This document shows positions 45,173-53,562 of a stretch of 64,000 nucleotides of DNA, one piece after another. The position numbers and the translations under genes were made by a program. The notes beneath the pieces were generated by a model, which saw only the letters and a list, made by a program, of their open reading frames with translations, was not told the DNA's origin and made no database searches. This DNA comes from Marinobacterium mangrovicola (GTDB taxonomy: Bacteria; Pseudomonadota; Gammaproteobacteria; Pseudomonadales; Balneatricaceae): contig NZ_SMFU01000012.1 of NCBI RefSeq assembly GCF_004339595.1, positions 186,001 to 250,000 on the forward strand. Reading direction: 5' to 3'. Numbering within the stretch: position 1 is the stretch's first letter; each line of letters starts with the position of its first letter.

Positions 45173-46134
45173 AACGCCAATCTCTTATCTGTCTGTTGCT
45201 GGCGCTGTTCAGCCTGAATGTTTCTGCCGCAGAGCAGGATGAACCCCTGAGCGTGATGGTGGCGCATCCGGCGCTGCAGGCGATCAGCGAGCGGCTGGTG
45301 CAGCAGACCGGTATCCAGATCCTGCCGGTGCAGCCGGCAAAACTGCCGCCGTCCCGGTTACGCTCCTATCTGGGTGGCCGCGGCGAGGATCGCCTGGCAG
45401 AGGTTAGCCAGCAGGCCGATGCGGTGATTACCCTGGGATCGCTCTGGCAGCAGGACCCGATCTACCCCTTTGCGCGGCGCTTCAATATCCGTATCGCCGA
45501 GATAGATGCCACCGAGCCATTAGATCAGGCGCTGCCCGGTATAGCACGACTGCGGCATGAGGCACCCAGCGCGCTTTATGCGACCCTGGGGCTGGAGCCG
45601 ATGCCCGCCAATGGTGAGGAGTCCGCGCCCTGGCTCTCTCCCACGGCGCTGGGCAGCATCGCCGATATCCTGGTGCATGATCTGGCGCGCTTCTCACCGG
45701 CCGATGCGCAGCAGCTGGAGACTAACCTGGCGGCGTTCAAGCGCGAGCTGATCAAGACCAAAAGCGAGGCGGACCTGGAACTGGCGCTGGCCTATAACCT
45801 GACCACCCTGTCGCTGTCGCCCCATTTCGATTACCTGGCATCGGACCTGGGGCTGGATCTGCTGGCCTCGCTTTATGCCGCACCCAATGAGTGGACGGTA
45901 GAGCGACTTTCCCAACTGGCCGACTATATCCGCGATAACGACGTGGCCGTGGTGCTGGTGGATCATCCGCTGGATGAACAGGGGCAGCAACGGCTTGAAG
46001 AGGCCGGGGCACGGGTTATCCAGCTGAATCAGCTCGAAGCGGTTTCGCGGCAGGAGATCGCCGCGCCACTGGAGGTGATCCAGGCAAATCTGGCCAAACT
46101 GGTAGAGGCTTACACGGCGGACGCCGACAGCTGA
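45169..46134 (+). CDS. Second ZnuA-like solute-binding protein lacking the metal-ligand motifs
   Basis: A 321-residue protein from ATG 45169 with a signal peptide (about 1-21, LLLALFSLNVSAA). The fold follows cluster A-I proteins: SVMVAHPALQAISERLVQQTG, ADAVITLGSLWQQD, SAPWLSPTALGSIADIL, and a central helix. The usual ligand contexts are altered: no PHxYEP, APWLSP instead of PHxWLSP, and no histidine in the third or acidic sites. It is translationally coupled to the permease gene. It may bind something other than a free cation, or assist the first binding protein. Confidence 0.8.
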   Translation: MKRQSLICLLLALFSLNVSAAEQDEPLSVMVAHPALQAISERLVQQTGIQILPVQPAKLPPSRLRSYLGGRGEDRLAEVSQQADAVITLGSLWQQDPIYPFARRFNIRIAEIDATEPLDQALPGIARLRHEAPSALYATLGLEPMPANGEESAPWLSPTALGSIADILVHDLARFSPADAQQLETNLAAFKRELIKTKSEADLELALAYNLTTLSLSPHFDYLASDLGLDLLASLYAAPNEWTVERLSQLADYIRDNDVAVVLVDHPLDEQGQQRLEEAGARVIQLNQLEAVSRQEIAAPLEVIQANLAKLVEAYTADADS

Positions 46135-46156
46135 AGACAAAATCAATTAACGATAT

Positions 46157-46185
46157 TTGTAATAATAACGATTCGCATTTAGTAT
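46157..46185 (+). promoter_or_regulatory. Promoter with overlapping Fur box for the third sigma gene
   Basis: TTGTAA (46157-46162), 17 bases, TAGTAT (46180-46185). AATAATAACGATTCGCATT (46161-46179) between the two is a Fur-type box. The sigma start codon is about 40 bases downstream. Confidence 0.7.
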
Positions 46186-46224
46186 CTTTGCTCATTGGAA
46201 CATCGTCATATCAAGGACGCGCCG

Positions 46225-46764
46225 ATGAGCGGGAACCATTCAAGCAGTAACTCAGGCAGCTGTGCGGCAACGAATCTCGGCAGCATGTACGCCGAGCACA
46301 GCAGTTGGCTGCGCAGCTGGCTGTATAAAAAACTCGGTTGCAGCAGCCAGGCGGCGGATATCGCCCAGGATGCCTTCGTACGTCTGCTCCAGGTGCGCGA
46401 GAAAGAGGGCGTGCTGCCGGAAATTCAGCAGCCGCGCGCTTACCTGACCCGGGTGGCGGGGCGGCTGGTGCATGATCACTTTCGGCGTCAGTCGCTGGAG
46501 CGTGCCTATCTGGAGGCGCTGGCGCAGATTCCGGAGGATCTGGCCTGTTCCGAGCTGGACCGGTTGCTGCTGCGCGACGCGCTGGAAGAGCTGGACCGGA
46601 TGCTCGATAGCCTGAAGCCGGCGGTTAAAACGGCGTTCCTTCTGTCTCAGCTTGAGGGGCTCACCTACGCCCAGATCGGCGAGCGTCTGTCGGTGACCGA
46701 GCGCTCGGTAAAGCGCTATATGGCGCAGGCGTTCGAGCACTGCCTGCTGACTATTTCGCTGTAA
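46225..46764 (+). CDS. FecI-like ECF sigma factor (third set)
   Basis: The start is ATG 46225 behind AAGGA; the TTG at 46195 in frame is nearer the promoter and less likely. The 179 residues show region 2 (MYAEHSSWLRSWLYKKLGC, AADIAQDAFVRLLQ) and region 4 (KTAFLLSQLEGLTYAQIGER, SVTERSVKRYMAQAFEHC). It stands in tandem with the metal ABC operon, 90 bases downstream, and precedes its FecR-like gene by 89 bases. It is likely the driver of the receptor at 47907. Confidence 0.93.
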   Translation: MSGNHSSSNSGSCAATNLGSMYAEHSSWLRSWLYKKLGCSSQAADIAQDAFVRLLQVREKEGVLPEIQQPRAYLTRVAGRLVHDHFRRQSLERAYLEALAQIPEDLACSELDRLLLRDALEELDRMLDSLKPAVKTAFLLSQLEGLTYAQIGERLSVTERSVKRYMAQAFEHCLLTISL

Positions 46765-46804
46765 GCATCTCGTTATAAGCATCTCGTTATAAGTATCCGC
46801 TCAT
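46763..46804. repeat. 14-bp tandem repeat spanning the sigma stop codon and leader
   Basis: AAGCATCTCGTTAT is repeated exactly (46763-46776, 46777-46790) with a degenerate third copy (46791-46804). It starts in the TAA stop of the sigma gene and fills half of the gap to the FecR-like gene. Confidence 0.9.
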
Positions 46805-46853
46805 ATGCACCTCCCTCTGACTGTGACCCTATGAATCCGGGCTGACGATAGAT

Positions 46854-47825
46854 ATGACCGTTTCCAACCAAGAACCTGAACGTATCGCAATCAGACAGGC
46901 GGCGCGCTGGCTGACAGAGCTGCATGACGAGGGGCTGGATGCGGCCGGCGAGGCGGAACTGGAGCGCTGGCGTAGCGCCTGTGCCGAGAACGAGGCCGCC
47001 TGGCAGAAGGCGCTGCATCTGCAGGCACAGTTTGAACGCGTTCCCGCGGATATCGGCCACAAAACCCTGAACCGGCGCCCGGATGCGGGACGACGCGCAC
47101 TGCTGCGTTCCCTGGCGGTGGCGGCGGTTGTGCTGCCCAGTGGTTATCTGGGCCTGACTCAGGAGCCCTGGAAAGAGTGGCTGGCGGATTACCACACCCA
47201 GGTGGGCGAGCAGCGCCGGGTGGCGCTGGCCGACGGCGGCTTTGTTCTGCTCAACACGGATACCCGCATCGATCTGGCCAGCGACCGGGATAAACAGCTG
47301 ATCCGTCACTACAGCGGCGAGATTCTGGTGCAGAGCAGTGCCGAACTGGGCAGCAATGCCAGCACGCCACTGCGTGTGGCTACCGAACAGGGCGAGCTGG
47401 AAACCCGAAACGCCCGCTTCCTGGTTAAGCAGGAGCCGGATAAGGATCAGGCGCGGCTGGCGGTGCTGGATGGCAGCGTCCGGGTGCGTAACCGCTCCGG
47501 TCGCTATCAGGAGATTAACGCCGGCAGCACGGCACGACTGTTCGCTGGCCAGGCCTATGACCTGCGCCCGGTGGGGGAGCGGCAGCTGGATAGCTGGAGC
47601 CAGGGGGTGATTCTCGCCAGTGAGATGCCGCTGAAACAGTTTCTCGCAGAGCTTAGCCGCTACCGCAACGGTTGGCTGCGCTGCGATCCGGCGGTGGCGG
47701 ACCTGCGCATCAGCGGGGTTTTCCAGTTGCGCGATATAGAAGTGATCCTCGATGGCCTGCCGGTTACGCTGCCGGTGCGGGTCAATCGCCGTACCGATTA
47801 CTGGGTAACTGTGGCCCCGGCTTAG
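46854..47825 (+). CDS. FecR-like anti-sigma regulator (third set)
   Basis: A 323-residue protein. The FecR_N domain is at about 10-65 (AARWLTELHDEGLDAAGEAELERWRSACAENEAAW, key parts). A twin-arginine-like DAGRRALLRSLAVAAVVL leads into the membrane helix. The periplasmic FecR domain is HTQVGEQRRVALADGGFVLLN and the C-terminal STN-like end is ISGVFQLRDIEVILDGLPVTL. Unlike the other two sets it does not overlap its sigma gene; an 89-base gap with a tandem repeat lies between. Its ribosome-binding site is weak. Confidence 0.92.
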   Translation: MTVSNQEPERIAIRQAARWLTELHDEGLDAAGEAELERWRSACAENEAAWQKALHLQAQFERVPADIGHKTLNRRPDAGRRALLRSLAVAAVVLPSGYLGLTQEPWKEWLADYHTQVGEQRRVALADGGFVLLNTDTRIDLASDRDKQLIRHYSGEILVQSSAELGSNASTPLRVATEQGELETRNARFLVKQEPDKDQARLAVLDGSVRVRNRSGRYQEINAGSTARLFAGQAYDLRPVGERQLDSWSQGVILASEMPLKQFLAELSRYRNGWLRCDPAVADLRISGVFQLRDIEVILDGLPVTLPVRVNRRTDYWVTVAPA

Positions 47826-47840
47826 GTAAGAATGAGTATT

Positions 47841-47870
47841 GTCCCCTTGGGGCAGCCCCATCCGTCATAG
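47841..47870 (+). promoter_or_regulatory. FecI-type motif before the third receptor gene
   Basis: GTCCCCTTGG (47841-47850) and TCCGTCATAG (47861-47870) keep the class B spacing, about 20 bases from CCCC to CGTC. The receptor start is 37 bases downstream. CCCCTTGGGG is also self-complementary. Confidence 0.45.
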
Positions 47871-47906
47871 GCATAGACAGATTTAAAAAAACGAAGGTTC
47901 TATGCC

Positions 47907-50357
47907 ATGACTAACTCATCCAACAAAGCGCGCCGCCTGCGTGCTTGCTCCGCTTATCCGGGTATGCGCAACGCCCTGTTTGTCTCCATGCTGGCGCTGG
48001 GTGCAGTCAGCGCGCCGGTGTCTGTGGCCGCTGCGGAAATCACCAGCCCGGTCAGCTACAACATTCCCTCGGGTTCTCTGGATCGGGTGCTGAGCCGGTT
48101 TGCGACCTCCACCGGGATGACACTGCAGTTTAATCCCAGCCTGACTCAGGGCTTGCAAAGCGCCGGGCTGCAGGGCAGCTATTCACCGGAGCAGGGGCTG
48201 GACCAGCTGCTCAGTGGTACCGGGCTGATGGCCACCCGCAGGGCGCCGGGAGTGTATATCCTGGAAAAGATCGCCGCCGGTGATGAGATGGTGATGGGCC
48301 CGATCCGTATCGGCGCGGAATCACTGGCATCGACCCAGGATGGGATAGGCACAGTCACCGAGGGTTCCGGCAGCTATAAAACCGAGGCGATGGGAACGGC
48401 AACCCGTCTGAGCCTGAGTGAGAAGGAAACCCCGCAGTCGGTTACCGTGGTCAGCCGCCAACTGATCGACGATATGGGTCTCGAGACAATTACCGATGTG
48501 GTTAACCACGTGCCGGGCGTAACCGCACGCTCCTACGATGGACGCGGCGCCGGCTTTTCCGCCCGTGGTTTCGATATCGACAACCTGCAGGTGGATGGCG
48601 TGCCGACCACCTGGACCGCCGGCTGGTCCGCCGGTGAAACCCGCGCCAATACCCTGCTGTATGACCGCGTCGAGGTGGTACGTGGCGCCTCCGGCCTGGT
48701 TTCCGGTGCCGGCAACCCGGCAGCGGCGATCAACCTGGTACGCAAGCGGGCCAACAGCAAGGAGTTTACCGGCAAGACCTCCATCAGCGGCAGCCGCTGG
48801 GATACCTATAGCGGCAGCTTCGACGTTTCCGGCGGGTTGAATGAGACTGGCTCACTGCGTGGCCGTGTGGTGGGCAGCTTCCAGCAGGGCGACTCCTTTA
48901 TGGATCTGGCCAGTGACGAGGAGACGCTGTTCCTGGGGACCATCGGCGCCGATTTGACCCCAAATACCGAGTTCAACGCTGGCGTCAGCTACCAGCAGAA
49001 CAAACCGGAAGGCAGCGCCTGGGGTGGTTTGCCCACCTGGTTCAGCGATGGCAGTAAGACCGACTGGGATCGGTCCAAAACCACGGCGGCGGACTGGAGC
49101 GAGTGGAGCTCCAAGAACACCAACTACTACGCCAACCTGGAGCACCGTTTCGATTCCGGCGTACGCCTCTATGGTGCGCTGAGCCGCAGCGTCAGCGATG
49201 CTGACCTGCGCCTGATCTATCTCTACGGCTCGCCGGACAAAACGACGGGCCTGGGGATGGGGGCCAGCCCCTCCTGGTACGACGTGGAACGTACCCAGGA
49301 TAACGTCGACCTCTATGCGTCGATCCCCTTTGATACCGCAGAGCAGTCCCATGAGCTGGTGGTGGGTGTGATGCACAGCGAACAGGAGCTGACCACCTAC
49401 CGTCGCGCCGCCCTGTCACTGGACGACGTGGGTAACTTCTACGATTGGGACGGCTCCTTCGCGGAACCCGAGTGGGGTGAGAAAGCCCTCAATTCCAAAG
49501 AGCGCACCACCCAGTTGGGCGGTTACGCGGTGGCAAGGTTGAGCCTGGCCGATCCGCTGAAACTGATCATCGGCAGCCGTATCACCGACTGGAAGAAAGA
49601 GGGGATGAGCGTCGGCGATCCGATCGAACATGATGGCGTGGTCACTCCCTACGCCGGGCTGATCTATGATATCAACGATACCTACTCCACCTATGTCAGC
49701 TACACCGATATCTTCAACCCGCAGAACCAGAAAGACCGCAACGGCAACTACCTGGACCCGCTGGAGGGCAAGAACTACGAAGCCGGTCTGAAAGCCAGCT
49801 TCCTGCAGGATCGTCTGGACGCCTCGCTGGCGGTCTATCGCATCGAGCAGGACAACCTGGCGCAGACCGATGACGGCTACTTTGTACCGGGCACCACCGA
49901 CAGCGCCTATTACGCCGCCCAGGGCACCGTCAGCGAGGGTTACGAGATCCAGGTGACCGGTGCGATCACCGATAACTGGAACCTGACCGCCGGCTGGTCC
50001 GAATTCAGCGCCAAGGATGCCAACGGCGATGCGGTCAACACCCGCCACGCCCGTCGCACCGCCAGCCTGTTCACCACCTACAACCGTGATAAATGGACCC
50101 TGGGTGGCGGCATCAACTGGCAGAGCGAGTCCTATACCTTGGCGACCAACCCGGCCGGCGACGCCGACAAGATCAAGCAGGGCGCCTACACCCTGGTGAA
50201 TCTGATGGGGCGTTATCAGTTCAGCCCGAACCTGTCGGCCCAGCTGAATATCGATAACCTGTTCGATGAGGAGTACTACTCCAACGTGGGTTTCTATAAC
50301 CAGCTGGCCTATGGCGAGCCGCGTAACGCCAAGATCTCGCTGACCTATAAGTTCTGA
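47907..50357 (+). CDS. TonB-dependent siderophore receptor, FpvA/FhuE-like, with STN domain
   Basis: An 816-residue outer-membrane receptor. A signal peptide (to about 42) is followed by an STN domain (about 47-120, YNIPSGSLDRVLSRFATSTGMTLQF) and a plug with LSLSEKETPQSVTVVSRQLIDDMG and RGFDIDNLQVDGVPTTW. The TonB-receptor GAPG equivalent is VRGASGLVSGAGNPAAAINLVRKR (key part). The barrel ends AYGEPRNAKISLTYKF. This plug and ending resemble FpvA (pyoverdine) and FhuE (coprogen) receptors, so a hydroxamate-type xenosiderophore is plausible. It is the last gene of the third signalling set. Confidence 0.92.
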   Translation: MTNSSNKARRLRACSAYPGMRNALFVSMLALGAVSAPVSVAAAEITSPVSYNIPSGSLDRVLSRFATSTGMTLQFNPSLTQGLQSAGLQGSYSPEQGLDQLLSGTGLMATRRAPGVYILEKIAAGDEMVMGPIRIGAESLASTQDGIGTVTEGSGSYKTEAMGTATRLSLSEKETPQSVTVVSRQLIDDMGLETITDVVNHVPGVTARSYDGRGAGFSARGFDIDNLQVDGVPTTWTAGWSAGETRANTLLYDRVEVVRGASGLVSGAGNPAAAINLVRKRANSKEFTGKTSISGSRWDTYSGSFDVSGGLNETGSLRGRVVGSFQQGDSFMDLASDEETLFLGTIGADLTPNTEFNAGVSYQQNKPEGSAWGGLPTWFSDGSKTDWDRSKTTAADWSEWSSKNTNYYANLEHRFDSGVRLYGALSRSVSDADLRLIYLYGSPDKTTGLGMGASPSWYDVERTQDNVDLYASIPFDTAEQSHELVVGVMHSEQELTTYRRAALSLDDVGNFYDWDGSFAEPEWGEKALNSKERTTQLGGYAVARLSLADPLKLIIGSRITDWKKEGMSVGDPIEHDGVVTPYAGLIYDINDTYSTYVSYTDIFNPQNQKDRNGNYLDPLEGKNYEAGLKASFLQDRLDASLAVYRIEQDNLAQTDDGYFVPGTTDSAYYAAQGTVSEGYEIQVTGAITDNWNLTAGWSEFSAKDANGDAVNTRHARRTASLFTTYNRDKWTLGGGINWQSESYTLATNPAGDADKIKQGAYTLVNLMGRYQFSPNLSAQLNIDNLFDEEYYSNVGFYNQLAYGEPRNAKISLTYKF

Positions 50358-50366
50358 TCTGGCTAA

Positions 50367-50391
50367 CCCGGCTGGCTGGCCGGGCTTATTT
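50367..50391 (+). terminator. Weak terminator after the third receptor gene
   Basis: CCCGGC, loop TGGCTG, GCCGGG, then CTTATTT. The stem is short and the T tract interrupted, but it lies 10 bases after the stop. Confidence 0.6.
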
Positions 50392-50439
50392 GGAGGAGGC
50401 TTTGCCTCATGTGCTCCTAAGGGAGCCGGGGCGAATCTA

Positions 50440-50712
50440 CCGGTTCATGCTCGGATAATTCCCATCCGTTTCTTTGTCGAGGCCGGTTTCGCCTGCTGGC
50501 GAGCCAAGGGATTTTGCGGAAAATCCCTTGGCAATCCCTAGCCGCCCCTGCGGCTTGGTCGGCTGCGCCGACTGCCCTGTGCTTCTCGTCTGAAAGAGCG
50601 GGAAAGGAAACTCGCAGCGTTGCTGCTCAAACAGCCTTTCCCTTATTTCTCTTTCAGCCTGCGATGCTCGGCTACGCCGAAGGGGATCGACGGATGCGCT
50701 CAGACGGCTAGG
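50440..50712. repeat. Palindrome-rich non-coding block, possible dispersed repeat
   Basis: This stretch of about 270 bases contains several perfect or near-perfect hairpins. CCAAGGGATTTT/AAAATCCCTTGG has a 4-base loop (50504-50531). GTCGGC/GCCGAC surrounds 50560-50575 and GCCGC/GCGGC lies nearby. A long imperfect pair is CTGAAAGAG...GGGAAAGG with CCTTTCCC...CTCTTTCAG (about 50590-50660). The only long open frame (minus, 93 residues) shows no domain. It looks like a folded repeat element or decayed insertion, not a gene. The remaining gap up to 50808 shows nothing else. Confidence 0.55.
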
Positions 50713-50808
50713 AGACATTGAGCCTTGTTAACCGTTTGACACAAGAAGGTCTTCGTTTTGATTAGACGATCACCACCTCTATAAAAGGTGCTTGGATAAC
50801 GACCATAA

Positions 50809-50838
50809 AAAAAGAGGTGCGCAATGGCACCTCTTTTT
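50809..50838. terminator. Bidirectional terminator downstream of the flavodoxin gene
   Basis: AAAAAGAGGTGC (50809-50820) and GCACCTCTTTTT (50827-50838) form a perfect 12-bp stem with a 6-base loop and A/T tracts on both sides. Confidence 0.9.
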
Positions 50839-50858
50839 CGTTAACCGGGGCTGACTTA

Positions 50859-51368
50859 TCAGGCCGCCTGCAGCATTTCCCGCTTTAGCTGCTCGCACCA
50901 GGTGGCGATGCGTTCATCGGTCATATCGCGCTGGGAGTCTTCATCCAGGGCCAGGCCGACGAAATATTTGCCGTCCGGGGTCAGCGCCTTGGATTCGTCG
51001 AACTCGTAGCCTTCAACCGGCCAGTGGCCGATAACGCTGGCGCCGCGGGCGACCACTTGGTCGTGCAGCATGCCCATGGCATCGAGGAACCATTCGGCGT
51101 AGCCGTACTGATCGCCGAGGCCGACGAATGCGCAGACTTTGCCGCTCAGGTCGAAGAACTCGAAGGTTTCCCAAAGCTCGAGCCAGTCTTCCTGAACTTC
51201 GCCGTAATCCCAGGTGGGGATGGCAAAAATGATCTGGTCATACTCTTCGGTAATTTCCAGTCCGATCTCCTGGACGTCGAACAGATCGCCTTCGCCCAGC
51301 TGCTGCTGAATTTTAACGGCCACGTCGGAAGTGTTACCGGTGGTTGAGCCATACAGTATTGCCAGCAT
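50859..51368 (-). CDS. fldA: Long-chain flavodoxin
   Basis: FMN electron carrier that replaces ferredoxin when iron is scarce. The 169-residue protein has the phosphate-binding loop YGSTTGNTSDVA at about 6-17. The flavin-stacking region PTWDYGEVQEDW and GLGDQYGYAEWFLDAMG are present, with the long-chain insertion near the C-terminus. The ribosome-binding site GAAGGAGGATAGAG is strong. A good Fur box lies upstream, so it is predicted to be iron-repressed, like the receptors before it. Confidence 0.96.
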   Translation of the reverse strand: MLAILYGSTTGNTSDVAVKIQQQLGEGDLFDVQEIGLEITEEYDQIIFAIPTWDYGEVQEDWLELWETFEFFDLSGKVCAFVGLGDQYGYAEWFLDAMGMLHDQVVARGASVIGHWPVEGYEFDESKALTPDGKYFVGLALDEDSQRDMTDERIATWCEQLKREMLQAA

Positions 51369-51391
51369 CTCTATCCTCCTTCTCCATCTAT

Positions 51392-51410
51392 GAGAATGAA
51401 AATAATTATT
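51392..51410 (-). promoter_or_regulatory. Fur box upstream of the flavodoxin gene
   Basis: Plus strand GAGAATGAAAATAATTATT matches 15 of 19 positions of the Fur consensus GATAATGATAATCATTATC. It lies 24 bases upstream of the flavodoxin start. Confidence 0.75.
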
Positions 51411-51565
51411 AATTAGATTACTGGCAAGTGTATCAGTTTTTTAAGGGTATAACCTAGTATTAGAGTCGGTTATTTTTAGAATAAGCTGTTGCGCCGTTCC
51501 GGGAGGCTCTCTATGAACTTTCCGTCGCGATACCGGGTCTACTTTTGGCGACAGGGAGAAATACT

Positions 51566-52021
51566 ATGTTCAACAAAATTAAAGCCGCGCTGGAAGATCT
51601 GTTCGAGACGGACAGGGTCGCCGGGGCGGAAGACAGTCAGGAAACCTTTGCACTCACCGCCGCAGCGCTGATGGTTGAGGTGATCGCCGCAGATTATGAG
51701 CGCAAGCCGGAAGAGCGCGAGGCGCTGCTGGCGGTGGTGCGCGACAGCTTTGGCCTGGATCCGGCCGCGGCGGAAGCGCTGCTGGAGAAGGCGGAAGAGA
51801 AGCATCATCAGTCCACCGATTATTTCCGCTTCACCTCGGAGATCAACCGCATCTGCTCCCAGGAGGAGAAAGTCCGCCTGATCGAAAATCTCTGGCGCGT
51901 CGCCTATTCCGATGGCGAACTTCAGGATGTTGAGGATCATGTGATCCGCCGCATCGCCGACCTGATCCATGTTCCCCACATGGAGTTCATCGCCGCCAAG
52001 CACCGGGTACAGGCCTCTTAA
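51566..52021 (+). CDS. TerB-family protein
   Basis: The start is ATG 51566 after AGGGAG, giving 151 residues; an in-frame ATG at 51545 is less well placed. The TerB fold is clear: LTAAALMVEVIAADYERKPEEREALL with acidic loop residues, and a second half EEKVRLIENLWRVAYSDGELQDVEDHVIRRIADL (key parts). This is the duplicated acidic helix pair proposed to bind metal. It stands alone without other ter genes, so tellurite resistance should not be assumed. Its stop overlaps the convergent emrB stop by three bases. Confidence 0.88.
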   Translation: MFNKIKAALEDLFETDRVAGAEDSQETFALTAAALMVEVIAADYERKPEEREALLAVVRDSFGLDPAAAEALLEKAEEKHHQSTDYFRFTSEINRICSQEEKVRLIENLWRVAYSDGELQDVEDHVIRRIADLIHVPHMEFIAAKHRVQAS

Positions 52022-53541
52022 GCCTTCGCCTCTGCCTTACGTCCGAAGAAAGGTGGTTTGGTAATCCAGATCACCGTAATCAGCGCGATAAATATCCATC
52101 CCAGCAGGGTCATGATTTCGGTAAACGAGATCATGAACGCCTGGCTGGTGATCACCTCATTGATCCGCGCATAATTCTGCACCGAATCGCCTCCCAGCAG
52201 GTTCAGATACTCCCGGGTTTGCTGGCTGTATGCAGTGACATGCTCAGTCAGCAGGGCGTGCTGTACCGAGGCCTCCCGGTGCCACCACCAGGTGGTCAGC
52301 GATGAGGCGAAGCTGCCGCCCAGGACTCGCAGGAAGGTAGCCAGACCTGAGCCATCGGCGATCTCGTTGGGCGCCAGGCTCGACAGCAGGATGGTCGTGG
52401 CCGGCATGAAGAACAGAGCGACCCCCAGACCCATCGCCAGCTGCACCAAGGCGACATGCTCGAAATCCACGAAGATATTGAAGCCCGCGCGCAGGAAGCA
52501 GGTGGCGCCCATGGTCATAAAGGCGATGGTGGCGAGCATACGCATATCCACGTGATGGCCGAAGCGACCAACGATCGGTGACAGAAACAGCGGTATCAGG
52601 CCGATAGGCGCTGCGGCGAGCCCCGCCCAGATCGGTGTGTAGTCCAGCCTTGTCTGCAACCAGACCGGCAACAGCAGGTTGATAGAGAAGAAAGCTGCAA
52701 ACGCCAGCACCAATGCCAGGGTGCCAAAGGTGAAGTTGCGGTAGCGGAACAGGCGCAGGTTGATCACCGGGTGCTCTTCGGTCAGTTCCCAGATCACCAG
52801 CGCGATCAGAGATACCACCGCAATGGCAGCGCCGTAGAGAATGAAGCTGGACTCGAACCAGTCCAGGTCATTGCCCTTGTCGAGCACCACCTGCAGCGTA
52901 CCCACGCCCAAGACCAGCAGCCCCAGGCCGACGTAATCGATCGGCTGGCGCACGGTTTGCTCGGGGCGATCCTTCATCTGGTTCCAGACCACGGCGGCGG
53001 CAAAGGCGCCGATCGGCAGGTTGATAAAGAAGATCCAGGGCCAGGAGAAGTTATCCGTCAGCCAGCCGCCGGCGATGGGGCCGGTGATCGGCGCCACCAC
53101 GGCCACCATCGCCAGCAGCGCCAGCGCCATACCGCGCCTTGCCGGTGGATAGATGGCGATCAGCAGGGTCTGGGTGATCGGGTAGAGCGGACCGGCCACA
53201 AACCCCTGCAGGGCGCGAAAGGCCACCAGCTCCGGCATGGAACTGGCGATACCGCAGAGCAGGGAGGAGGCCATGAACAGCACCACCGCCAGCATATACA
53301 GGCGGACCTCGCCGATACGCCGCGCCATCCAGCCGGTGATCGGCAGGGCGATGGCGTTGGCGACGGCGAATGAGGTGATCACCCAGGTGCCCTGTTCGGA
53401 GCTGGCGCCCAGGTTACCGGCGATGGAGGGCAGCGCCACGTTGGCGATGGTGGTATCCAGCACCTGCATGAAGGTGCCCAGTGCCAGCGCTATGGTCGCA
53501 AGTACCCGGCTCTTCGGCGTGAATTGGGCCGCTTCACTCAT
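52018..53541 (-). CDS. emrB: DHA2-family multidrug efflux permease EmrB
   Basis: A 507-residue inner-membrane protein with 14 predicted helices. The DHA2 signatures are present: LGTFMQVLDTTIANVALPSIAGNL in helix 1, MARRIGEVRLYM in the A loop, and ITGPIAGGWLTDNFSWPWIFFINLP for motif C (key parts). It exports drugs together with the adaptor encoded upstream and an outer-membrane channel encoded elsewhere. The start lies 11 bases after the emrA stop; a 12-base segment CTCATGGTTCAA is duplicated across this junction. Confidence 0.94.
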   Translation of the reverse strand: MSEAAQFTPKSRVLATIALALGTFMQVLDTTIANVALPSIAGNLGASSEQGTWVITSFAVANAIALPITGWMARRIGEVRLYMLAVVLFMASSLLCGIASSMPELVAFRALQGFVAGPLYPITQTLLIAIYPPARRGMALALLAMVAVVAPITGPIAGGWLTDNFSWPWIFFINLPIGAFAAAVVWNQMKDRPEQTVRQPIDYVGLGLLVLGVGTLQVVLDKGNDLDWFESSFILYGAAIAVVSLIALVIWELTEEHPVINLRLFRYRNFTFGTLALVLAFAAFFSINLLLPVWLQTRLDYTPIWAGLAAAPIGLIPLFLSPIVGRFGHHVDMRMLATIAFMTMGATCFLRAGFNIFVDFEHVALVQLAMGLGVALFFMPATTILLSSLAPNEIADGSGLATFLRVLGGSFASSLTTWWWHREASVQHALLTEHVTAYSQQTREYLNLLGGDSVQNYARINEVITSQAFMISFTEIMTLLGWIFIALITVIWITKPPFFGRKAEAKA

Positions 53542-53562
53542 GGTTCAACTCTCATGGTTCAA
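53537..53562. repeat. Direct duplication at the emrA-emrB junction
   Basis: CTCATGGTTCAA occurs at 53537-53548 and again at 53551-53562. The first copy contains the emrB start codon and the second the emrA stop region. Confidence 0.85.

Noticed and set aside
50437-50718. 93-residue minus-strand frame over the palindromic block
   Set aside because: Composition is explained by the hairpins, and no family or usable start signal is visible.
51566-52021. Tellurite resistance operon
   Set aside because: Only a TerB-like protein is present; no terA, terC, terD or related genes adjoin it.
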